A program made the position numbers and the translations under genes. Positions 57,450-64,000 of a stretch of 64,000 nt of DNA are shown one piece after another (the first letter of the stretch is position 1; each line of letters opens with the position of its first letter). Source of the stretch: JAZDCJ01 sp036311985 (lineage in GTDB: Bacteria > Actinomycetota > Actinomycetes > Actinomycetales > Micrococcaceae); NCBI RefSeq assembly GCF_036311985.1, contig NZ_JAZDCJ010000016.1; one strand, written 5' to 3'. Under the pieces are notes generated by a model that saw only the letters and a list, made by a program, of their open reading frames with translations, ran no database searches and was not told the origin of the DNA.

Positions 57450-60400
57450 ATGGCCTTGACGATCACCTACCCGGAATTCCTGCCCGTCAGCTCCCGCCGC
57501 GAGGACATCATGGAGGCCATCCGCGGCCACCAGGTCGTCGTGGTGGCGGGCGAGACCGGCTCCGGAAAGACGACCCAGCTGCCGAAGATGCTCCTCGAGC
57601 TCGGCTTCGGCGAGAACGGCTCCATCGGCCACACCCAGCCGCGCCGCCTCGCGGCACGCACGGTCGCCGAGCGGCTCGCCGAGGAGCTCGGCGTCCGGAT
57701 CGGCGACGAAGTGGGATTCCAGGTCCGCTTCACGGCGCAGACCTCGCGCTCCACGCGCGTCAAGGTCATGACCGACGGCATCCTCCTCGCCGAGATCCAG
57801 CACGATCCGATGCTGCGCCGCTACGACGCCATCATCATCGACGAGGCCCACGAGCGCAGCCTGAACATCGACTTCCTCCTCGGCTTCCTCAAGCGGCTGC
57901 TCCCCCGCCGCCCGGAGCTCAAGCTCGTCATCACGTCGGCGACGATCGACCCCGAGCGCTTCGCCCGGCACTTCGGCGCGCCCGCGTCCCCCGGGGACGA
58001 CGGCGCCGTCGTCCCTCCCGAGGGCGGCCCCGCGGTCGTCCCCGCACCCGTCGTCGAGGTCTCGGGCCGCACCTACCCCGTCGAGATCCGGTACCGCCCA
58101 CTGAACCCGGCCGAGGGCCTGGACCCCGACGAGCTCGACCCGGACGCCAGCGAGGAGGACCGCGACCCCCTCGACGCCGTGTGCGACGCCGTCGACGAGC
58201 TCTCCCGCGAGGCTCCCGGCGACATCCTCGTCTTCTTCTCGGGCGAGCGCGAGATCCGCGACGCCGCCGAGGCCCTGCGGGCGCGCGTGCAATCGAGCCG
58301 GCGGCTGGCCGGGACCGAGATCCTGCCCCTCTTCGCCCGCTTGTCCCTCGCCGAGCAGCACAAGGTCTTCCACCCGGGCGGGGCGCGGAGGATCGTCCTG
58401 GCGACGAACGTCGCCGAGACGTCGCTCACCGTCCCCGGTATCAAGTACGTCATCGACACCGGGACGGCCCGCATCTCCCGCTACTCGCACCGCACCAAGG
58501 TGCAGCGGCTGCCGATCGAGCGGATCTCGCAGGCCAGCGCCAACCAGCGCTCCGGCCGCTGCGGCCGCGTCTCGGACGGCATCGCGATCCGCCTCTACTC
58601 CGAGGAGGACTTCGCCTCCCGCCCCGAGTTCACCGATCCGGAGATCCTGCGCACCAACCTCGCCGCCGTCATCCTGCAGATGGCCGCGATGGGCGTCGTC
58701 GACTCGCCCCAGGACGTGGCCGGCTTCCCGTTCGTCGAGCCGCCGGACTCCAAGGCCGTGGCCGACGGCGTGGCCCTCCTGCGCGAGCTCGGGGCGTTGT
58801 CGACGGCGGGCGGGGCCGGCATCACGCCGACCGGACGCCAGCTCGCCCAGCTTCCCGTCGACGTGAGGCTGGGCCGGATGATCGTCGAGTCGGGCCGGCG
58901 AGGCTGCGCCAAGGAGGTCATGGTCCTCGCCGCCGCCCTGACGATCCAGGATCCCCGGGAGCGCCCCTCCCAGGAGACGGGCCAGCGGGAGCGGGCCCAG
59001 GAGCTGCACCGGCGCTTCGCCGATCCGAAGTCCGACTTCTCCGGCTACCTGAACCTCTGGCGCTACCTGCAGGAGCAGCAGAAGGAGCTCTCCTCCTCGG
59101 CCTTCCGCCGGCTGTGCCGCAACGAGTTCATCAACTACCTGCGCGTGCGCGAGTGGCAGGACCTGTTCGCGCAGCTGCGCCAGCTCGCCAAGCCGCTCGG
59201 CATCACGCTCAGCACCGGTCCCGTGGACCCGGCCGGGCTGGAGCGCCAGATCCACACGAGCCTGCTCGCCGGCCTCCTGAGCCACATCGGGTCCTACGAC
59301 GAGCGCAAGCGGGAGTACGCCGGCGCGCGCGGGACCCGCTTCGCCGTCTTCCCCGGCTCGGCGCTGTTCAAGAAGTCCCCGGACTGGGTCATGGCCGCGG
59401 AGCTCGTCGAGACGAGCCGGCTGTGGGCCCGGACCGTGGCTGCCTTCGACCCCGCCTGGGTCGAGGAGGTCGCGCCGGAGCTGCTCAAGCGCAGCTACTC
59501 CGAACCGCACTGGTCCCGCCGCCTGGGCTCCGTCATGGGGTACGAGAAGGCGACCCTCTACGGGGTCCCGGTCATCCCGCACCGCAGGATCCAGTACGGC
59601 CGCGTGGACCCGGAGCTGAGCCGCGAGCTCTTCATCCGGCATGCGCTCGTCGAAGGTGATTGGAAGACGCACCACCCCTTCTTCCAGCGCAACCGCAAGC
59701 TGCTCGAGGACGTCGAGGAGCTCGAAACCCGCATGCGGCGGCGGGACCTGCGGATCTCCGACGAGGACCTGTTCGACTTCTACGACCGCCGGATCGGCCC
59801 CGGCGTGGTCTCCGAACGCCACTTCGACCGCTGGTGGAAGCGCACGCGGCAGAAGGACCCGGCCCTGCTGGACTTCGATCCGCAGGACGTCCTGCAGGCC
59901 GACGCCGAGGAGCTGGACCAGGACGCCTTCCCCCGCACCTGGCGCCACGGCTCGCTGGACCTGGAGCTCTCCTACGAGTTCAACCCCGGCGCCGCGCCCG
60001 GCGAATCCGACGGCGTGACGGTCCGCGTTCCCGTGCTCTTCCTCAATCAGCTGGACCCGGAGCGCTTCCGCTGGCAGATCCCCGGGCTGCGCACCGAGCT
60101 CGTCACCGCGCTGATCAAGTCCCTCCCCAAGGCCGTGCGGAAGAACTTCGTCCCCGCTCCCGATGTCGCCCGGCAGGCCGCGGCCGCCCTCGGCAGCGAC
60201 TTCGACCCGGCCGTCGACGCGCTGGAGGCCTCGCTCGAGCTGGCGCTGCGCCGGCTCAAGGGGCACGTGGTGCCCCCGGGGCAGTGGAACTGGGACGCCG
60301 TCCCGGCGCATCTGCGGCCGGGCTTCGAGGTCGTCGACGCCTCGGGGCGGGTCCTCGACCGATCCAAGGACCTCGCGCTGCTCCAGGAGAGGCTCGCCGA

Positions 60401-61577
60401 GCAGAACCGCCGCGCGCTGGCGGCCTCGCTCGGCGGTGCCGGCGACCGGCTGCTGGCCTTGGCGCAGGCGGGCACGGCCGCCCCGGACTCCCGCGGCACC
60501 GGGCGGCAGCCGTCCCGTGGAGGCGCCGCTGCGGCGTCCGGCCGCGCGACGCCCCCGGACGGGAACGGGCAGGGCCAGGGAGCGGCCGGCGACGGCGGTC
60601 CGGGCCGCCACGGCGCGGCGCCCGCCGGGCGCGAACCGGGGCGCGGCGGCCCCTCGGCCGCTCCCGTGCCCGGGCGCGGCCGGACGGCGCCCGTCTGGGA
60701 ACGGAGCGGCCTGACGGCCTGGGACGGGACCCTCGGCAACGCCGGCACGATCGAGGTGAAGGTCGCGACGAACGTCATGGGACAAGAGGTCACGGCGTAC
60801 CCCGGCCTGCTGGACCGCGGCGCCTCGGTGGACCTGACGGTCTTCCGGGACCCGCTGGAGCAGGCCGCGGCGCACCGCTCGGGCGTCATCCGCCTCCTGC
60901 TGCTGCGCGTCCCGTCCCCCGCGCGGTACGTCCTGGACCACCTGAACAACCAGGAGAAGCTCGTCTTCACGCAGAATCCGCACGGCTCGGTCGCCACGCT
61001 CATCGACGACTGCACCTTCGCGGCCGTGGACAAGCTCGTCCCGGCCGCGCTGCCCTACACGCGCGCGGACTTCGACGCGCTCTTCGAAACGGTCCGCGCC
61101 GAGCTGATCGACACGGTGTTCTCCGTGACCGCCGTCGTGGAGAAGGTGCTCTCCTCGGCGCGCCGCATCGAGCGGCGCCTCGGGAAGGCCGCCTCACCGG
61201 CGCTCATCAACGCGTTCATGGACGTCCGCACGCAGCTGCAGCAGCTCGTCTTCCCCGGCTTCGTGGCCCGCACCGGCTACGCCCAGCTGGCCCACCTGCC
61301 GCGCTACCTCGCCGCGATCGAGCGGCGCCTGGACAAGCTCGAGGCCTCAGGAGCGGGCCGGGACACGCCCGCGATGCTGACGGTCCAGGGGCTCGAGGAC
61401 GACTACGACGCCGCCCTCGACGCGCTCCCGGACGGCGTCCGCACGCCCGCGGCCCTCGCGGCGGTGAAGTGGATGATCGAGGAACTGCGCGTGAGCCTGT
61501 TCGCCCAGGAACTCGGGACCGCGCACTCGGTCTCCGAGAAGCGCGTCCGCACGGCACTGCGCGAGGCGGCCGCCTAA
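57450..61577 (+). CDS. hrpA: ATP-dependent RNA helicase HrpA (DEAH/RHA family)
   Basis: SF2 helicase of 1375 residues. Motifs: VAGETGSGKTTQLPKM (Walker A), IIIDEAHERSLNIDFLL (DEAH), LVITSATID (III), and NQRSGRCGRVSDG (VI), followed by ratchet and OB domains and a C-terminal DUF3418 region. A Gly/Pro/Ala-rich insert of about 80 residues (near 1010-1090) separates the halves of the C-terminal part. HrpA is known to rescue stalled ribosomes in E. coli. The start ATG follows a TAGACT box. The stop overlaps the convergent HIT gene stop by 3-4 bases. Confidence 0.95.
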   Translation: MALTITYPEFLPVSSRREDIMEAIRGHQVVVVAGETGSGKTTQLPKMLLELGFGENGSIGHTQPRRLAARTVAERLAEELGVRIGDEVGFQVRFTAQTSRSTRVKVMTDGILLAEIQHDPMLRRYDAIIIDEAHERSLNIDFLLGFLKRLLPRRPELKLVITSATIDPERFARHFGAPASPGDDGAVVPPEGGPAVVPAPVVEVSGRTYPVEIRYRPLNPAEGLDPDELDPDASEEDRDPLDAVCDAVDELSREAPGDILVFFSGEREIRDAAEALRARVQSSRRLAGTEILPLFARLSLAEQHKVFHPGGARRIVLATNVAETSLTVPGIKYVIDTGTARISRYSHRTKVQRLPIERISQASANQRSGRCGRVSDGIAIRLYSEEDFASRPEFTDPEILRTNLAAVILQMAAMGVVDSPQDVAGFPFVEPPDSKAVADGVALLRELGALSTAGGAGITPTGRQLAQLPVDVRLGRMIVESGRRGCAKEVMVLAAALTIQDPRERPSQETGQRERAQELHRRFADPKSDFSGYLNLWRYLQEQQKELSSSAFRRLCRNEFINYLRVREWQDLFAQLRQLAKPLGITLSTGPVDPAGLERQIHTSLLAGLLSHIGSYDERKREYAGARGTRFAVFPGSALFKKSPDWVMAAELVETSRLWARTVAAFDPAWVEEVAPELLKRSYSEPHWSRRLGSVMGYEKATLYGVPVIPHRRIQYGRVDPELSRELFIRHALVEGDWKTHHPFFQRNRKLLEDVEELETRMRRRDLRISDEDLFDFYDRRIGPGVVSERHFDRWWKRTRQKDPALLDFDPQDVLQADAEELDQDAFPRTWRHGSLDLELSYEFNPGAAPGESDGVTVRVPVLFLNQLDPERFRWQIPGLRTELVTALIKSLPKAVRKNFVPAPDVARQAAAALGSDFDPAVDALEASLELALRRLKGHVVPPGQWNWDAVPAHLRPGFEVVDASGRVLDRSKDLALLQERLAEQNRRALAASLGGAGDRLLALAQAGTAAPDSRGTGRQPSRGGAAAASGRATPPDGNGQGQGAAGDGGPGRHGAAPAGREPGRGGPSAAPVPGRGRTAPVWERSGLTAWDGTLGNAGTIEVKVATNVMGQEVTAYPGLLDRGASVDLTVFRDPLEQAAAHRSGVIRLLLLRVPSPARYVLDHLNNQEKLVFTQNPHGSVATLIDDCTFAAVDKLVPAALPYTRADFDALFETVRAELIDTVFSVTAVVEKVLSSARRIERRLGKAASPALINAFMDVRTQLQQLVFPGFVARTGYAQLAHLPRYLAAIERRLDKLEASGAGRDTPAMLTVQGLEDDYDAALDALPDGVRTPAALAAVKWMIEELRVSLFAQELGTAHSVSEKRVRTALREAAA

Positions 61578-62002
61578 CCCTGCGGGACGAACTCCGCGTG
61601 GCCGTCCTCGATGAGCGCCGCGCGGAGCTTCTCCGCGTTCGCGTCGAGTCGCGCGGGATCCGGGTTGGCGTCCGCGCGTGCCAGGTCGAAGTCGGCGAGG
61701 GAGCCCGTGGGCCAGACGTGCACGTGCAGGTGGGGCACCTCGAAACCGGCGACGAGCAGTCCGGCCCGCTGGGAGGAGAACGCACGCTTCTGAGCGCGGC
61801 CGACGGTCCGGGCCACGCGCAGCAGCTTGTCCAGCAGCTCCGGCTCCGCGTCCGTCCACTCGTCGACCTCCTCGCGCGGGACGACCAGCGCGTGTCCATC
61901 GGTCAGCGGGCCGATCGAGAGGAAGACGACGACGTCCGGATCCTTCCAGACGAAGCGGCCGGGGATCGCGCCGTCGATGATCTTCGTGAACAGGGTGCTC
62001 AT
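61574..62002 (-). CDS. HIT family protein
   Basis: Nucleotide hydrolase/transferase of the histidine-triad superfamily, 142 residues. The HxHxHxx motif is PHLHVHVWP near residue 93. Upstream IIDGAIPGRFVWKD is typical of Hint-type proteins, which hydrolyse adenosine phosphoramidates. ATG at 62002; the stop overlaps that of hrpA on the opposite strand. Confidence 0.94.
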   Translation of the reverse strand: MSTLFTKIIDGAIPGRFVWKDPDVVVFLSIGPLTDGHALVVPREEVDEWTDAEPELLDKLLRVARTVGRAQKRAFSSQRAGLLVAGFEVPHLHVHVWPTGSLADFDLARADANPDPARLDANAEKLRAALIEDGHAEFVPQG

Positions 62003-62011
62003 GGATGCCTT

Positions 62012-62878
62012 TCAGTCGGTGGTGTGCGCCCGGGGATCCGGTGCGCCGCCTTCGGTGCCCGTGGCCGCCTCGCGCCTGGCATCGGCCGACCATTGTGACC
62101 AGGAACCGGGAAACAGGGACGCCTCTTCGCCGAGATGGTCCAGGACCGCCACGAGGAACGCCGCCGTGACGCCGGATCCACAGTAGGCGGCCGTGGGACC
62201 GCCCACGGCCCCGAGCCCGGCCACGCGCCCGCACAGCACGTCCCGCGGCAGCAGGCGTCCGGCGTCGTCCAGGCACTCCGCGGCCGGAAGGTTCAGCGCC
62301 CCGGGAATGTGTCCGCGGCGGGGATCGACGGGCTCGGCCTCTCCCCGGTAGCGTCCGCCCGCCCGGGCATCGAGGAGGACCCCGCGGCCCGGCCAGGCAG
62401 CGGCCTCGTCGATGTCGATCACGGGCATCACGCCCCATCCCGGGGCCGCGTTGCCCGCCTCCGGCCGCACGGCGCCGGCCTCGAGGGGGCGGCCCGCCTC
62501 GGTCCAGGCCCGCAGCCCGCCGTCGAGGACGGAGACGTCGGTGAAGCCGGCATGGCGCAAGAGCCACCAGGCGCGGGCCGCCGAGAGCCCGCCGACGGCG
62601 TCGTACGCGACGAGGGCATCGCCGTCGTGAACTCCCCAGCGCCGCACCGCACGGGCGAACTCCGCCGGATCCGGCAGCGGATGGCGTCCGGCCCCGGGCG
62701 TGCCGTGGGACGCGAGCTCGGACTCGAGGTCCACGTACACGGCGCCGGGCAGGTGCCCCTGGGCGAACGCTGCCCGGCCGTCCGGCGCGCCGAGCGCCCA
62801 GCGGACGTCGAGCAGCACGATCCGCTCCCCGGATTCCAGCCGTTCGGCGAGTCCGGCGGCGCTGATGAAGGTCTCCAC
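62012..62878 (-). CDS. Thiosulfate/3-mercaptopyruvate sulfurtransferase (two-domain rhodanese)
   Basis: A 288-residue tandem rhodanese. The N-terminal domain lacks the catalytic Cys (Asp in VAYDAVGGLSAAR) and the C-terminal domain has it in YCGSGVTAAFLV (CGSGVTA is the mercaptopyruvate-type loop). Both domains have the DVR/DAR starts. Start is GTG at 62878, six bases after TACGCT. It shares a divergent region with the cysteine synthase-like gene, and both act on sulfur compounds. Confidence 0.93.
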   Translation of the reverse strand: METFISAAGLAERLESGERIVLLDVRWALGAPDGRAAFAQGHLPGAVYVDLESELASHGTPGAGRHPLPDPAEFARAVRRWGVHDGDALVAYDAVGGLSAARAWWLLRHAGFTDVSVLDGGLRAWTEAGRPLEAGAVRPEAGNAAPGWGVMPVIDIDEAAAWPGRGVLLDARAGGRYRGEAEPVDPRRGHIPGALNLPAAECLDDAGRLLPRDVLCGRVAGLGAVGGPTAAYCGSGVTAAFLVAVLDHLGEEASLFPGSWSQWSADARREAATGTEGGAPDPRAHTTD

Positions 62879-62884
62879 CCTGCC

Positions 62885-62890
62885 AGCGTA
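62885..62890 (-). promoter_or_regulatory. -10 box of sulfurtransferase gene (leaderless)
   Basis: TACGCT on the minus strand, six bases before the GTG at 62878. Confidence 0.6.
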
Positions 62891-62902
62891 GCGGCTGCCC
62901 GG

Positions 62903-62908
62903 TAGGGT
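62903..62908 (+). promoter_or_regulatory. -10 box of cysteine synthase-like gene (leaderless)
   Basis: TAGGGT, seven bases, then GTG at 62916. Confidence 0.6.
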
Positions 62909-62915
62909 GTCCTGC

Positions 62916-64000
62916 GTGGAGAGTCCCCTGCCGCCGCCCCGTCCCGCGTCCGTTGGTCCCCTGGCTTCGTTGCGGGGGCGTGAGTGGGTCGACGAGGCCG
63001 TGCGGGTGATCGAGGCGGAGAACAACCGCTCGGCGGACACGCACCTGCACCGGCTGCCGCTGCCCGGGCACTGGGGCGTGCAGCTCTACCTCAAGGACGA
63101 GTCCACCCACCGCACCGGGAGCCTGAAGCACCGCCTGGCCCGCTCCCTGTTCCTCTACGGGCTCGTCAACGGGTGGATCACCGAGTCCACGCCGATCGTG
63201 GAGGCCTCCAGCGGCAGCACCGCGGTCTCCGAGGCCTACTACGCCCAGCTGCTCGGCCTGGACTTCACCGCCGTCATGGCCCGCGGCACGAGCGCCGAGA
63301 AGATCGCCCTGATCGAGCGCTTCGGCGGCCGCTGCCTGCTCGTGAAGGACGCCTCCGAGGTCTACGCCCGCGCCGAGGCCGTCGCCGCCGACTCCGGCGG
63401 ACACTACATGGACCAGTTCACCTACGCCGAACGGGCCACCGACTGGCGCGGGAACAACAACATCGCCGAGTCCCTCCTGGGCCAGCTCGCCCGCGAACCC
63501 CACCCGGTCCCGGAATGGATCGTGGCCGGGGCCGGGACCGGCGGCACGAGCGCGACCATCGGCCGCTACCTGCGCTACCACCGCCTGCCCACCCGCCTGG
63601 CCGTCGCGGACCCGGAGGGCTCCGCGTTCGCGCCCGCCTGGGACGCCTGGCGCTCCGGGAAGGGCGCCGCGGCCGCCGCCGCCGCGACCGGGCGGGCCAG
63701 CCGGATCGAGGGCATCGGCCGGCCCCGCATGGAACCGAGCTTCATCCCCTCCGTCATCGACGAGATGCGCACCGTGCCCGACGGCGCCTCCGTGGCCGCG
63801 ATGAACCACCTGGCCCGCTTCGCCCACCTCGAGGCCGGCCCCTCCACCGGCACCAACCTCTGGCTCGCCTGGCAGCTCGCCGCCGAGATGGTCGCCACGG
63901 GCCGCACCGGGAGCATCGTGACCCTGCTCTGCGACGGCGCCGAACGCTACCGGGGCACCCACCGCGACCCCGCCTGGCTTGCGGGCCAGGGCATCGACCC
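62916..64000 (+). CDS. PLP-dependent cysteine synthase/desulfhydrase-like protein, partial
   Basis: The first 361 residues of a fold-type II PLP enzyme. The Schiff-base Lys is in HRTGSLKHRLARSL; SSGSTAVSEAYYAQLLGL is the substrate loop and GAGTGGTSATIGRY the phosphate-binding loop. The segment PRMEPSFIPSVIDEM is typical of the Cds1-like subfamily, reported as an L-cysteine desulfhydrase in mycobacteria. Whether it makes or degrades cysteine cannot be told. The frame is open to the right edge. It is leaderless and divergent from the rhodanese gene. Confidence 0.9.
   Translation, partial: MESPLPPPRPASVGPLASLRGREWVDEAVRVIEAENNRSADTHLHRLPLPGHWGVQLYLKDESTHRTGSLKHRLARSLFLYGLVNGWITESTPIVEASSGSTAVSEAYYAQLLGLDFTAVMARGTSAEKIALIERFGGRCLLVKDASEVYARAEAVAADSGGHYMDQFTYAERATDWRGNNNIAESLLGQLAREPHPVPEWIVAGAGTGGTSATIGRYLRYHRLPTRLAVADPEGSAFAPAWDAWRSGKGAAAAAAATGRASRIEGIGRPRMEPSFIPSVIDEMRTVPDGASVAAMNHLARFAHLEAGPSTGTNLWLAWQLAAEMVATGRTGSIVTLLCDGAERYRGTHRDPAWLAGQGID

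Noticed and set aside
57270..60983. A 1237-codon minus-strand frame over hrpA
   Set aside because: A shadow caused by strong third-position GC bias; the plus strand carries all helicase motifs.
1..64000. Mobile elements, prophage, CRISPR arrays or genomic islands
   Set aside because: No transposase, integrase, terminal inverted repeats, spacer arrays or stretch of foreign base composition was seen; gene order is the conserved chromosomal one.

Overview
The window is GC-rich, densely coded DNA from an actinobacterium. The gene content and order (F0F1-ATPase with a two-gene atpI/atpZ head, NucS instead of MutS/MutL, DUF2550, DUF3039 and DUF2017 genes, many GTG starts) point to Micrococcales and probably Micrococcaceae; the genus cannot be fixed from the sequence alone. 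There are no insertion sequences, prophage genes, integrases or CRISPR arrays. Almost every base belongs to a chromosomal core gene.

Layout. 1-9.7 kb: SbcCD nuclease (sbcC runs off the left edge), an unknown gene, a DEDDh exonuclease with a BRCT domain, a DedA membrane protein, and the minus-strand chain clpS-DUF2017-murI-MBL phosphodiesterase-rph-rdgB. 9.7-14 kb: NAD salvage pair pncB-pncA, a DEAD/DEAH helicase and a DUF3039 gene. 14-19.4 kb: an exporter-type ABC pair, a YbbN-like thioredoxin/TPR protein, and two ORFs that look like one envelope gene split at a run of nine G. 19.5-23.7 kb: AI-2E family transporter, a small zinc-site protein divergent from nucS, nagA, and a cold-shock gene with a structured leader.

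23.8-44.9 kb is one unbroken minus-strand block. In transcription order it is argS-lysA-hom-thrC-thrB-rho-prfA-prmC-tsaC/sua5-wecA-atpI-atpZ-atpBEFHAGDC-DUF2550. It is nearly the same order as in Mycobacterium tuberculosis, except that rpmE is absent between rho and prfA and that gap holds mutually exclusive hairpins. The block links aspartate-family amino acids, termination of transcription and translation, wall-polymer lipid carrier use and ATP synthesis.

45-49.2 kb: a tightly overlapping plus-strand operon of MoxR, DUF58 and DUF4129 type genes, followed by tRNA-Arg(CCG). 49.6-54.2 kb: the most interesting locus, a six-gene operon bioY, short acyl-CoA ligase, unusual thiolase, bioM, bioN and a CHY zinc-finger gene. 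All junctions overlap, and two tandem TGAAC-N3-GTTCA boxes (BioQ-like) lie over its promoter. This places an acyl-CoA ligase and a thiolase homologue, whose second catalytic Cys is Ser and whose NEAF-type Asn is Val, inside a biotin uptake operon. 54.3-57.1 kb: an ABC importer of the tryptophan/tyrosine-type family. 57.4-64 kb: hrpA, a HIT protein, a two-domain rhodanese, and a cysteine synthase/desulfhydrase-like gene that runs off the right edge.

Regulatory style. At least ten genes have a TANNNT -10 box followed by exactly 6 or 7 bases and then the start codon, so leaderless transcripts appear to be the rule here.
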